Below are positions 17,718-26,077 of a stretch of 43,582 nucleotides of DNA, in pieces (the first letter of the stretch is position 1; every line of letters starts with the position of its first letter). Under the pieces are notes generated by a model. It was given only the letters and a program-made list of their open reading frames with translations. It had not been told where the DNA came from and did not search any database. The stretch is taken from NCBI GenBank assembly GCA_030157865.1, contig JAOATY010000025.1:1-43582 (forward strand), written 5' to 3'. Made by a program: the position numbers and the translations under genes. This DNA is from Candidatus Nanopelagicales bacterium (GTDB lineage: Bacteria; Actinomycetota; Actinomycetes; S36-B12; UBA5976).

Positions 17718-18785
17718 GTGGGAATCAATCCGTTAGACGCAAATGGGCTTCGCGCTCGGATTCAGACCAATCTTGATGCTTTTGTAACGGATCACCGAGC
17801 CCTCATGGCAGCAGTCTCCCCCGATACCTTGCCGTTAATTGAGTCACTTGAAGGACTTCTTGTTGGGGGCAAGCGCCTACGTCCAGCCTTTGCATATTGG
17901 GGCCATCAAGCAGCTGGTGGACAGGATTCAGATTCGGTATTACGTGCTTGTGCAAGTCTTGAGTTCCTGCAAGCGTGCGCCTTAATTCACGACGATGTAA
18001 TGGATGCAAGCGATACCCGCCGTGGTAAACCAGCAATCCACAAACAATTTGAAACCAAACATACCTCTAGCAACTGGAATGGTTCGGCCAAACTTTTTGG
18101 TGAAGGTGCGGCAATTTTGGTCGGCGACTTGGCACTGTCCTGGGCTGACGAGATGTTGCTAACCAGTGGGATCAGCGGAGATTCCTTAACTAGGGCAAAA
18201 GCTGTGTACGACGTAATGCGCACTGAATTGATGGCTGGACAGTATCTCGATCTTCTCGAACAAGTACGTGGTGACATCACACTCGATCGTGCGGAAACTG
18301 TTATTCGATTCAAGAGTGCGAAGTACACGATCGAGCGCCCGCTACACATGGGTGCTGCAATTGCTGGGGCTAACAACGAACTAACTCAAGTTCTTAGCGA
18401 CTACGGGTTAGCACTTGGTGAAGCGTTCCAACTTCGCGACGACTTACTCGGAGTATTTGGCGATAGCTCTGTTACCGGCAAACCAGCAGGCGATGACTTG
18501 CGCGAGGGTAAGCAGACGATGCTTATTGCTTACGCCAATGCAAATGCGGATGAAACCCAAAAGAATTTGCTAACGGAATACCTTGGCAAACCTGAACTAT
18601 CACCTGAGACCATTTCAGAACTTCAAAAGGTCTTGCTTGATTGCGGTGCTCACGACTTTGTTGAAACTCGGATATCTGATTACTTGGCAAAGTCTTTAGC
18701 CGCTCTCGAAGCTCTCGACGAAGCTTCCGAAGCTAAGTCTGCATTAACTGAACTTGCGATTCTCGCGACTAAAAGATCGGCTTAA
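17718..18785 (+). CDS. crtE: Geranylgeranyl diphosphate synthase (polyprenyl synthetase)
   Basis: Condenses IPP with allylic diphosphates to C20 GGPP. The first Asp-rich motif is HDDVMDASDTRRGKPA, the second is RDDLLGVFGD; GGKRLRPAFAYWGH near the N-terminus binds IPP diphosphate. From GTG at 17718 the protein is 355 residues, the usual size; the frame extends upstream to 17523 but that part lies inside the divergent CDP-alcohol gene. It is followed by crtI after 2 bases, indicating a carotenoid role. It corresponds in position to idsA2 (Rv2173) next to mptA in M. tuberculosis, so it may also supply polyprenyl precursors. Confidence 0.93.
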   Translation: MGINPLDANGLRARIQTNLDAFVTDHRALMAAVSPDTLPLIESLEGLLVGGKRLRPAFAYWGHQAAGGQDSDSVLRACASLEFLQACALIHDDVMDASDTRRGKPAIHKQFETKHTSSNWNGSAKLFGEGAAILVGDLALSWADEMLLTSGISGDSLTRAKAVYDVMRTELMAGQYLDLLEQVRGDITLDRAETVIRFKSAKYTIERPLHMGAAIAGANNELTQVLSDYGLALGEAFQLRDDLLGVFGDSSVTGKPAGDDLREGKQTMLIAYANANADETQKNLLTEYLGKPELSPETISELQKVLLDCGAHDFVETRISDYLAKSLAALEALDEASEAKSALTELAILATKRSA

Positions 18786-18787
18786 AC

Positions 18788-20320
18788 ATGAGTAACTTTT
18801 CAAGATGGATTCCCGGCTCACCTCGGACCGTATCTGGCAAAACCGATGACGTTGTAATCGTTGGTGCTGGTCTGGCTGGCTTATCCGCGGCCATGCGACT
18901 AGCTGGTGCTGGCAGAAAAGTCACCGTAATCGAGCGAGAAAGCATTCCAGGCGGACGAGCAGGCCGAATTAGTGATCGCGGCTTTGAATTCGATACCGGA
19001 CCAACCGTTTTGACTATGCCGGATTTAATTGCGGATGCTTTTGATTGTCTTGGCGAGAACATGAACGATTGGCTGACTTTAGAGCCAGTTGCTCCGCTGT
19101 ACCGCGCTTTTTACCAAGATGGCAGCGTCTTAGATGTTCATTCCGATACCACTGCAATGGCAGCTGAAATCGAAAAGGTAATTGGTGCTAGCGAAGCAGA
19201 TGGATATCTAAAGTACGTAGATTTCGTAACTGATCTTTATAAGTACGAAATGAAGAATTTTATTGATCGAAACATTGATTCCCCGCTGGATCTTTTGTCC
19301 ATGGACCTAGTTCGATTAATCAAACTTGGTGGCTTTAGAAAACTTGCTCCGAAAGTTGGCCAGTACCTTAAGGACGACAGAACTCAACGGGTATTTTCAT
19401 TCCAATCCATGTATGCCGGCCTATCCCCATACGATGCGTTAGCCATTTATGCCGTAATTGCCTACATGGATTCAGTTGCCGGAGTTTTTGCTCCAAAGGG
19501 CGGGATGCATGCACTTCCTGTTGCCATGGCTAAAGCTGCCGAAAAGCATGGCGTGACTTTTAAGTACGATACCGAAGTAACCAAGGTGCGGATGAACGGC
19601 AACCGAGCCGTTGGCGTTGAAACTAGCAATGGTGAATTCTTTGCCGCTGATGTTGTGGTTTTAAATCCAGATCTACCAGTCGCCTACCGCGACCTCCTAG
19701 GTAAAGAGCCATGGAGCGTTAAGCGTCTCAAGTATTCCCCATCGTGTTACTTGCTCTTGGCTGGTTCATCCGCAAAGTACGATCACATCGCACATCACAA
19801 CATTCATTTTGGACACAGCTGGGCTGGAGTCTTTGAGGAATTGATCGACAAGAAGCAATTAATGTCTGATCCAAGCGTTCTCGTAACAAATCCAACTTTT
19901 AGTGATCCAGGTTTAGCACCTGATGGCAAACAGGTTTATTACGTACTGTTTCCAACACCAAACCTTGATGCAGACATTGACTGGAAAAAGCAAGCGCCGG
20001 CATACCGTGATCATGCAATCGAAACTTTGCAGGCTCGTGGCTACACCGGGTTTGGCGATTCAATTGAAGTTGAACACATAACAACACCTCAAGATTGGTC
20101 CGATCGTGGCATGGAGCGCGGTGCACCATTTGCTGCAGCTCACTCATTCTTGCAAACCGGACCATTCCGCCCAGGCAACATGTTTGGTGAGAATGTTGTG
20201 TTTACTGGCTCTGGAACCCAACCAGGTGTTGGCGTACCAATGGTTTTGGTTTCAGGACGTCTTGCAGCTGAGCGCATCACGGGACCAGACAAGAACTACA
20301 AATCACGTGCCCGACGATAA
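18788..20320 (+). CDS. crtI: Phytoene desaturase CrtI
   Basis: FAD-dependent desaturase converting phytoene to lycopene. 510 residues with the N-terminal motif VVIVGAGLAGLSAAMRLAGA at about 22-41, then ERESIPGGRAGRISDRGFEF and FDTGPTVLTMP. The C-terminal signature is VVFTGSGTQPGVGVPMVLVS. Internal segments FSFQSMYAGLSPYDALAIYA and YYVLFPTPN are typical of bacterial CrtI. It starts 2 bases after crtE. The next gene, mptA, starts 18 bases downstream but has its own -10, so crtE-crtI may be a two-gene unit. Confidence 0.95.
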   Translation: MSNFSRWIPGSPRTVSGKTDDVVIVGAGLAGLSAAMRLAGAGRKVTVIERESIPGGRAGRISDRGFEFDTGPTVLTMPDLIADAFDCLGENMNDWLTLEPVAPLYRAFYQDGSVLDVHSDTTAMAAEIEKVIGASEADGYLKYVDFVTDLYKYEMKNFIDRNIDSPLDLLSMDLVRLIKLGGFRKLAPKVGQYLKDDRTQRVFSFQSMYAGLSPYDALAIYAVIAYMDSVAGVFAPKGGMHALPVAMAKAAEKHGVTFKYDTEVTKVRMNGNRAVGVETSNGEFFAADVVVLNPDLPVAYRDLLGKEPWSVKRLKYSPSCYLLLAGSSAKYDHIAHHNIHFGHSWAGVFEELIDKKQLMSDPSVLVTNPTFSDPGLAPDGKQVYYVLFPTPNLDADIDWKKQAPAYRDHAIETLQARGYTGFGDSIEVEHITTPQDWSDRGMERGAPFAAAHSFLQTGPFRPGNMFGENVVFTGSGTQPGVGVPMVLVSGRLAAERITGPDKNYKSRARR

Positions 20321-20326
20321 GGCGCG

Positions 20327-20332
20327 TATTCT
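20327..20332 (+). promoter_or_regulatory. Putative leaderless -10 of the MptA-type gene
   Basis: TATTCT, then six bases (gaacta), then the ATG at 20339. The same six-base spacer occurs before crtE. Confidence 0.5.
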
Positions 20333-20338
20333 GAACTA

Positions 20339-21874
20339 ATGCAAGCGCGACGATTATCACCTGATGCAGGTTGGTTTGGGTCTTATGCGTTGCCAGGCTT
20401 TTTAGGTTCGCTCTTCATTGCCATAGGCGCTCTGGGCGTGGGTTGGTTTCCATTGTCTGCAGACATTTTGCAGTGGCCTTTTATTGACTTCGTACAAACC
20501 GAAACAATTGGCCTTGCGCTCACCCGCTCATTTGTAGTTGTTGGCGCTGCCCTGATTCTCCAGGCTTGGCTCGTAGTTGGAATTGACGCGCTGCATGGCA
20601 AAATTCTAAGAATTGAAACTATTTATCTATCTCTAATTGCCTGGTTAATCCCGCTACTAGTTGCACCACCACTTTTTAGTAGAGATGTTTACTCCTATTT
20701 CATGCAAGGCAGAATGCAACTTGCTGGAAACAATCCATACGAGTCTGGCGTCTCTGTTGTCCCCGGCTGGTTTCAAAGCGGAGTAGATCCGCTTTGGGGA
20801 GATGCGCCAACACCGTATGGCCCAGTTTTTTTGTTAATTGAAAAGGCAGTTGCAGCGGTTAGCCAAGATTCATCGCTAGTTGCTTCTTACCTATTTCGAC
20901 TAACCTCACTTACTGGCGTAATTTTCATTTGCCTGAGCATTCCTTATTTAGCAAAAGCTCACGGCGTTAATCCGATTTCGGCAGCTTGGGTAGGAGTCAT
21001 GAATCCCCTAGTGCTCATGCACTTTGTTGCCGGGTCCCACAACGATGCATTAATGGTGGGCTTAGTTTGCCTTGCAATGGTCATTGCGCTGCGGGGTCAT
21101 TTCATGATTGGAGTCGTTGTAGCCACGCTGTCCCTTGGAATCAAGCCTGTTGCAATTGTCTTGTTACCGTTCTTGGCTCTTATTGCAGCAGGCAGTGGTG
21201 CAAGTTGGATTCGAAAGGCTAAGTACGGCGCTTACGCAGGGTTGATTGCGTTGGCCACACTTTTCGCTACGTCGGCATTGGCAGAGACTGGACCATTTGG
21301 CTGGATTGGTTCGCTCTCGACACCTGGCACAGTGAAAAGCTGGCTCTCACCTACAACGGCGATTGGGATGTTGATCGGTGGTCCGCTTCGACTTCTTGGG
21401 TTTGGCAACGTGGTCGATACCTCCGTTGGTATCACACGCCTAATTGGCTCAATTGCGCTTGCTTTTGTTCTTGTCATGTTGGTCGTTCGGCCCGCAGGCA
21501 GAAGTGCCACTCGTGGCGTTGCGCTTTCCTTTGTTGCATTAGTTGTACTTGGGCCAGTCGTTCAGCCATGGTATTTACTTTGGTCAATTCCGTTACTTGC
21601 CGTAACGGGACTTAGCCATAAACAAGTTCGCATCATGGTGATTGCAATTGCAGCCTTCACAATTCATGGGATTGCGAATTCCAGCGCAACTGCAGATACT
21701 TTCTTGGAATTGAGTGATGGCATTGCCATGGTTTTAGCCGGATTAACTCTTGGACTAGCCATGCTTGCTTCCACGGCTGAACGGTCATTGATATTGGGTG
21801 ACAATACTGAGCAAGACATGTTGCCATCTTCGCCTGAAGAAAAGGAAGCTGCGCGCCAATTAGAGCTGCACTAA
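20339..21874 (+). CDS. mptA: Polyprenol-phosphate-mannose-dependent alpha-1,6-mannosyltransferase, MptA/MptB family
   Basis: A 511-residue GT-C membrane glycosyltransferase that extends mannan chains of lipomannan-type lipoglycans using polyprenyl-phosphate-mannose. About twelve hydrophobic segments are visible. The first external loop carries the GT-C motif in PPLFSRDVYSYFMQGRM followed by NNPYESGVSVVPG, and later NPLVLMHFVAGSHNDALMVG and VLGPVVQPWYLLW, all typical of MptA/B. Position after a GGPP synthase and before a PknL-type kinase matches mptA Rv2174, so MptA is favoured over MptB. A -10 six bases upstream suggests a leaderless message. Confidence 0.88.
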   Translation: MQARRLSPDAGWFGSYALPGFLGSLFIAIGALGVGWFPLSADILQWPFIDFVQTETIGLALTRSFVVVGAALILQAWLVVGIDALHGKILRIETIYLSLIAWLIPLLVAPPLFSRDVYSYFMQGRMQLAGNNPYESGVSVVPGWFQSGVDPLWGDAPTPYGPVFLLIEKAVAAVSQDSSLVASYLFRLTSLTGVIFICLSIPYLAKAHGVNPISAAWVGVMNPLVLMHFVAGSHNDALMVGLVCLAMVIALRGHFMIGVVVATLSLGIKPVAIVLLPFLALIAAGSGASWIRKAKYGAYAGLIALATLFATSALAETGPFGWIGSLSTPGTVKSWLSPTTAIGMLIGGPLRLLGFGNVVDTSVGITRLIGSIALAFVLVMLVVRPAGRSATRGVALSFVALVVLGPVVQPWYLLWSIPLLAVTGLSHKQVRIMVIAIAAFTIHGIANSSATADTFLELSDGIAMVLAGLTLGLAMLASTAERSLILGDNTEQDMLPSSPEEKEAARQLELH

Positions 21875-21881
21875 CTCTCAA

Positions 21882-22325
21882 TTAACCCTGAGAAAGTTCA
21901 GAAATTCCTGGGAACGATCCAGCTGAATCACTAACTACAACAACTGCTGAACGTTCCTGGCAAACCGCATCAAGTAATTCAGCGATTTCGAGCGCAGCTT
22001 CTGGCGACGCTTTCATCAGATCTTGCCAACCTGTCCAAGCGATACAAATACTTCCATGGTCATCACCTGACGGGATAATTGAATCAACTAGATCAGGAAG
22101 AGTTCCACCAACGAGGCTCAGATTCTTTGATTCGGTTGCGACAACATCTACGAAATCCTGAATGGACTTAGCAGCAGAAGTATCCAGCCAAAGCCCATTC
22201 CAACCAGCCAAATTTGTTTCGCCGGTAAATCCAGATTCAGTGAAATTTACTTTCCAGCGAAGGACGCCTTGCAGTCTTTGGGCTTTTAACATTGCAGCCA
22301 ATAGACCGGGGTTTGGAGCAGCCAC
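21882..22325 (-). CDS. Hypothetical protein, possibly barstar-like
   Basis: I do not firmly recognise this 147-residue soluble protein. It has a beta-rich N-terminal half (GVLRWKVNFTESGFTG, WNGLWLDTSAAKSIQDFVDV) and an alternating C-terminal half (SICIAWTGWQDLMKASPEAA, ALEIAELLDAVCQERSAVVV). The order strand, helix, TLPDLVDSI, strand ending in a Trp, helix resembles barstar-like ribonuclease inhibitors of Actinobacteria, but the match is faint. No partner ribonuclease is adjacent. It converges on mptA with a 7-base gap and is divergent from crtB. Codon use looks like its neighbours, so it is probably native. Confidence 0.6.
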   Translation of the reverse strand: MAAPNPGLLAAMLKAQRLQGVLRWKVNFTESGFTGETNLAGWNGLWLDTSAAKSIQDFVDVVATESKNLSLVGGTLPDLVDSIIPSGDDHGSICIAWTGWQDLMKASPEAALEIAELLDAVCQERSAVVVVSDSAGSFPGISELSQG

Positions 22326-22399
22326 TTAATTCCTAACAAGAACGTCACACAACTTGTGCTGAAGCAACCCTACGCGTCACGGGAGAATTTTTCGAATTC

Positions 22400-23374
22400 A
22401 TGGCAAACCAAGGGTTGCTGACTTTGTCCGTTGATTCATTGCATAAAGTTACGTCTGTGTCCAAACATGATCTAGATGCCGCTGGAATCTTTGACCCGGC
22501 ATTACGCGAATCATATGAACTGTGTCGCCTGCTAAATGCTGAACACGGTAAGACTTATTACTTAGCAACATTGCTCCTGCCTCCAGCCAAACGGCCTTAT
22601 GTGCATGCGCTTTATGGGTTTGCTAGATATGCCGATGAAATCGTTGACGATTTAGCCTCTACTCTCACTGATGCCGAGAAAGCTGAGCAGCTAAATACTT
22701 GGGGGCAAGATTTCTTAGCAAAATTTGATTCCGGTGAAACCAACGATCCCGTTTGTATGGCGGTGCTCGATACTGTGCGTCGCTGGAATATTCCACGTGA
22801 GCATTTCGAAGCGTTTCTACATTCGATGACGATGGATTTAACTGTTACCGAGTATCAAACTTACGAGGATCTTTACGAGTACGTATATGGATCTGCGGCT
22901 GTTATTGGATTGCAAATGGTTCCGATCTTGGAACCAACAAGCCAAGACGCTTATAAGTATGCGACGGAACTTGGTGTGGCTTTTCAGCTTGCTAACTTCA
23001 TTCGTGATGTTGGCGAAGATCTCGAGCGCGGCCGGGTCTATCTCCCACTAGCGGAACTTGCCGAGTTCGGCGTCACCAGAGACGACTTAGAAGCTCGAGT
23101 GGCAACACCTGCTATAAAGGCCGCACTGAAGTTTCAAGTTGCCAGAGTTAAGAAACTTGAAGAATCTTCCCGCGCTGGGATTTCCATGCTTGGAGCGCAA
23201 TCCCAGCCTTGCATTGAAACTGCTCGAATTCTTTACTGCGGAATTGTGGACGCTGTAGAAGATATTGATTATGAAGTTTTCACAAAGCGCGCGACGGTTT
23301 CGCTAACCCGACGCCTTCAAGTTGCATTGCCTGCATATCTAAAGGCTCGAAAACTTTGGAAGCGAACTACTTAA
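22400..23374 (+). CDS. crtB: Phytoene synthase
   Basis: Head-to-head condensation of two GGPP to phytoene, at the membrane surface. The 324 residues include CRLLNAEHGKTYYLATLLLP, the first Asp motif YADEIVDD, and the second, IRDVGEDLERGRVYLPLAEL, all diagnostic of CrtB. ATG at 22400 has no good ribosome site; GTG at 22457 lies 7 bases after TAAAGT, a spacing seen at other leaderless genes here, and would shorten the protein by 19 poorly conserved residues. It overlaps the convergent crtYf by 8 bases. It stands apart from crtE-crtI, separated by mptA and the hypothetical gene. Confidence 0.94.
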   Translation: MANQGLLTLSVDSLHKVTSVSKHDLDAAGIFDPALRESYELCRLLNAEHGKTYYLATLLLPPAKRPYVHALYGFARYADEIVDDLASTLTDAEKAEQLNTWGQDFLAKFDSGETNDPVCMAVLDTVRRWNIPREHFEAFLHSMTMDLTVTEYQTYEDLYEYVYGSAAVIGLQMVPILEPTSQDAYKYATELGVAFQLANFIRDVGEDLERGRVYLPLAELAEFGVTRDDLEARVATPAIKAALKFQVARVKKLEESSRAGISMLGAQSQPCIETARILYCGIVDAVEDIDYEVFTKRATVSLTRRLQVALPAYLKARKLWKRTT

Positions 23375-23765
23375 TTCCAAGAAAACGATTGACGCTTTTA
23401 CGCGGCGGTCCTGACATCGGTTCTCGCTGCACACCTTTACGGCCGAGCCAAATCCAGATGATTAATGTCAAAACGACGAGACAAAAGCCAAAGAGCAAGT
23501 CCTCGATAGGTGCAAAAACCAAGCGACCATCACCGATAAACGTTGGTGCGGAATCTTTTGGTGTGCTGGAACCGATGATTGCATCTCCGTCATATTCAAC
23601 AATGCCAAAACCCGTCAGGATGCCGTTGGTTACCAGTTGAAAGAAAATCACGATTGAGTATGAGACCCAAAAGACTTTTCGCTTTAGAAGCTTGGTTTTA
23701 AATACAAATAAATCTAACGCGATAACTACTAGCACTCCGATAATTGCTAACTGGGTATAGGTCAT
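23367..23765 (-). CDS. crtYf: Lycopene cyclase subunit CrtYf (CrtYd-type)
   Basis: Second subunit of the heterodimeric, non-FAD lycopene cyclase of Actinobacteria. 132 residues, three membrane segments, with the catalytic-site motif FAPIEDLLFGFCLV near residues 84-97; the Pro-Ile-Glu-Asp signature is the hallmark of lycopene cyclase domain repeats. The gene starts by overlapping the end of crtYe by 4 bases (ATGA). With crtYe it should cyclise one or both lycopene ends; beta versus epsilon ring cannot be told. The basic tail (GPPRKSVNRFLGIK) is probably cytoplasmic. Confidence 0.9.
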   Translation of the reverse strand: MTYTQLAIIGVLVVIALDLFVFKTKLLKRKVFWVSYSIVIFFQLVTNGILTGFGIVEYDGDAIIGSSTPKDSAPTFIGDGRLVFAPIEDLLFGFCLVVLTLIIWIWLGRKGVQREPMSGPPRKSVNRFLGIK

Positions 23766-24097
23766 TTGGTTTCCTCGTCGCCAGCTTCCCAGTTGCGAGC
23801 ACTGCGAACCGCCTCAAAAGATAAGATTGCGCAAATTGGAATGACAACAAAGAAGAGAATTTCATCAAGCGGAATGTTGGCTACCGTAGTTATTCCGGTC
23901 ACATAGCGAGAATCAAAAGTCCAATGACCTTGCGCAATTGCATACGCATCCCAAATTGCAAACACAATTACGACTGGCAGGACTGTTAACACCAGGCGAA
24001 TTGTCCGGCGGTAAACCTTGGTTCGCAGAAAATATTCAAGCCATGCGGTGCCAATTAGACAGCCCAAAAGAACGCTCAAATAGGCGTACTTGGACAT
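23762..24097 (-). CDS. crtYe: Lycopene cyclase subunit CrtYe (CrtYc-type)
   Basis: First subunit of the heterodimeric lycopene cyclase. 111 residues with three hydrophobic segments (YLSVLLGCLIGTAWLEYF; VLTVLPVVIVFAIWDAYAIA; ILFFVVIPICAILSF) and the catalytic-type signature NIPLDEILFF near residues 77-86. It begins just after a short divergent region shared with the kinase gene. The ribosome site is weak. CrtYe and CrtYf are separate genes here, as in Corynebacterium and Micrococcus, not fused as in some Bacteroidetes or archaea. Confidence 0.9.
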   Translation of the reverse strand: MSKYAYLSVLLGCLIGTAWLEYFLRTKVYRRTIRLVLTVLPVVIVFAIWDAYAIAQGHWTFDSRYVTGITTVANIPLDEILFFVVIPICAILSFEAVRSARNWEAGDEETK

Positions 24098-24166
24098 GTT
24101 GCTCGCTTTCGGTTAACTCTAAATCTACCCTGCCGTGGCGTAGATACACCTTTTAGCGTCGGCATC

Positions 24167-24172
24167 TAGAAT
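24167..24172 (+). promoter_or_regulatory. Putative leaderless -10 of the PASTA kinase gene
   Basis: TAGAAT, six bases, then GTG at 24179. Identical hexamer and spacing to the phosphofructokinase promoter; no clear -35. Confidence 0.5.
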
Positions 24173-24178
24173 GAAGCA

Positions 24179-26071
24179 GTGACTGAATCTCCGAACCTAG
24201 ACCCACTTCTTGGGAAGGTTTTGGATGATCGCTACAGCGTGGATGAGTTAATCGCGCGAGGCGGTATGGCCACCGTTTATCGTGGCACCGACTTAAGGCT
24301 TGGCAGAACTGTCGCCCTGAAAGTTCTAGGTGGTGTCTTAGTTAACGACCCTGATTTCGTGGAACGCTTCACGCAAGAAGCTCGAGCAACTGCTGCCCTA
24401 ACTCACCCGAATGTGGTTGCGGTTCATGACCAAGGAATCAGTGAAGGTTTTCCTTTCCTAGTAATGGAATTTGTTCAAGGTAGAACTATTCGCGAGATTA
24501 TGGCGCAATCGGGACCATTCACTAGCGCTCACGCCCTCGAAATCATAAGTTCTGTACTTGCCGGGTTGAGCTCTGCGCATGACGCAGGCTTCGTTCATCG
24601 AGACATCAAACCAGAGAATGTTTTGATCACCAATGATGGGCATATTAAAGTTACTGACTTCGGCTTAGCTCGAGTCATAAGCGATACTCCCGTCAGTGAT
24701 TCAACTGGTGCGGTACTGCTTGGAACTATGGCTTACTTATCCCCTGAGCAAGTTCAGCAACTTGCAGTTGATCAAAGATCCGATGTTTATTCCTGCGGCA
24801 TCTTGCTGTACGAAATGGTTACTGGCCTAGTTCCATTTACTGGTGCATCGCCGCTTGATGTCGCCTACCAACATGTAAACAGCAGTGTTTCAGCGCCAAG
24901 CACCATACAGCCTGATGTTCCTCCTGCCGTGGATCATTTAGTTCTGGCAGCCACCAGAAAATCGCCAACCGAACGTATTCAAAGTGCGCGTGAATTTCGC
25001 GATGGTGTGATTCGCGCTCTTTCAGCGGTACCTCGCGCCGAAGCACTTACAACTGCCCTGCCACTTCAAAGCACCCAAGTAATTCCAACTCCAGTTCGCG
25101 GTGCCCACCGTGCAACTGGTGCAGTGCCATTGCAAAAACCTAATCCCGGAATTGGCCCAAGTGGGATGCATCGAGATGTTTCAGGTAAATCTAAAGGTAG
25201 AAAGTTTGCTCCTTGGCTGTTGGCACTTGCGCTTCTTGTAGGTGGTGGGGCTTGGTATCAATTCACTGGGAGTTACGAAGTTGTGCCGCCCGTGTCTTCA
25301 CTTACTGTCGATGAAGCTACTGTGATTTTGGCGCCACTTGAACTTGGCGTAGAAGTTGTTGAAGAGTTTTCCGAGGACATTCCGGTAGGAGTGGTAATCA
25401 GAACAGATCCAGCAATTGGCGAGAAAGCTCGTAAAGGCTCTCCAGTCACTTTGATCGTCTCTAAAGGCCAAGAGCGCTATGTGATTCCATCTGATCTAGC
25501 GGGACAAGATCCAAAGGATGCAAGTTCAGCCTTAGAAGCCTTAACTTTAATAATCGCTGGCACTAATGAAGTTTTTGACGAACTTATTCCCGCTGGAAAA
25601 GTCGTGAGCACAGATCCTGTTGGTGGAACGTCAGTTAAGCGCGAAACTCCAGTTACGATTTTGGTTTCAAAGGGTCCAGCTCCAGTAGAAGTGCCACCAA
25701 TAATTGGCACATTAATTACAGATGCGACCACAACACTTGGCGCGATTGGACTCACCACCGAAACAATTCGTGAAGATTTTGACGACAGCGTGGCTGGCAC
25801 GATTCTTTCAACGGATCCAATTCCAGGAACAACCGTTCCTAAGGGCACCGTAATCAAGGTAGTTCTAAGTAAGGGACCAGTTTTAGTTGATGTGCCAAAT
25901 GTAGTTGGTATGGACGTTGCTACCGCAACAACAACTTTGCAGGCAGCAGGCTTCCAGGTTAAGACTGTTAATAAGTTAACTGTGGCAATTCTTAACAAGG
26001 TTTATTCACAAAACCCAGCGGCTGGATCTAAAGCCCCCAAGGGTTCAGTTATAACCCTTGAGATTGTCTAG
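24179..26071 (+). CDS. pknB: Ser/Thr protein kinase with four PASTA domains
   Basis: Membrane receptor kinase, 630 residues, likely to sense muropeptides or lipid II and phosphorylate cell-wall or division proteins. Kinase domain 19-290: glycine loop ARGGMATVYRG, Lys48 in VALKVL, HRDIKPEN at 140-147, DFG at 160-162, SPEQ activation-segment end. A single membrane helix, APWLLALALLVGGGAWYQF, lies near 340-360. Four PASTA repeats follow, each ending VSKG-like and starting with a VxP motif (the last is VDVPNVVGMDVATATTTL). It occupies the pknL position (Rv2176, beside mptA and aroG), though PknL itself lacks PASTA repeats, so both PknB and PknL names are arguable. Confidence 0.93.
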   Translation: MTESPNLDPLLGKVLDDRYSVDELIARGGMATVYRGTDLRLGRTVALKVLGGVLVNDPDFVERFTQEARATAALTHPNVVAVHDQGISEGFPFLVMEFVQGRTIREIMAQSGPFTSAHALEIISSVLAGLSSAHDAGFVHRDIKPENVLITNDGHIKVTDFGLARVISDTPVSDSTGAVLLGTMAYLSPEQVQQLAVDQRSDVYSCGILLYEMVTGLVPFTGASPLDVAYQHVNSSVSAPSTIQPDVPPAVDHLVLAATRKSPTERIQSAREFRDGVIRALSAVPRAEALTTALPLQSTQVIPTPVRGAHRATGAVPLQKPNPGIGPSGMHRDVSGKSKGRKFAPWLLALALLVGGGAWYQFTGSYEVVPPVSSLTVDEATVILAPLELGVEVVEEFSEDIPVGVVIRTDPAIGEKARKGSPVTLIVSKGQERYVIPSDLAGQDPKDASSALEALTLIIAGTNEVFDELIPAGKVVSTDPVGGTSVKRETPVTILVSKGPAPVEVPPIIGTLITDATTTLGAIGLTTETIREDFDDSVAGTILSTDPIPGTTVPKGTVIKVVLSKGPVLVDVPNVVGMDVATATTTLQAAGFQVKTVNKLTVAILNKVYSQNPAAGSKAPKGSVITLEIV

Positions 26072-26077
26072 CGATAA

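Noticed and set aside
23367-24097. C50 carotenoid (decaprenoxanthin/sarcinaxanthin) pathway
   Set aside because: The two-gene cyclase is the same type, but no UbiA-like CrtEb elongase gene is present; CruF/CruG/CrtD indicate a C40 glycoside route.
25477-25998. 173-residue frame antisense to the kinase
   Set aside because: Thr/Val/Ser-rich low-complexity translation created by the PASTA repeats; no start signal or recognisable motif.
25265-26068. Direct repeats in DNA
   Set aside because: Explained by the four diverged PASTA domains; not an independent repeat element.
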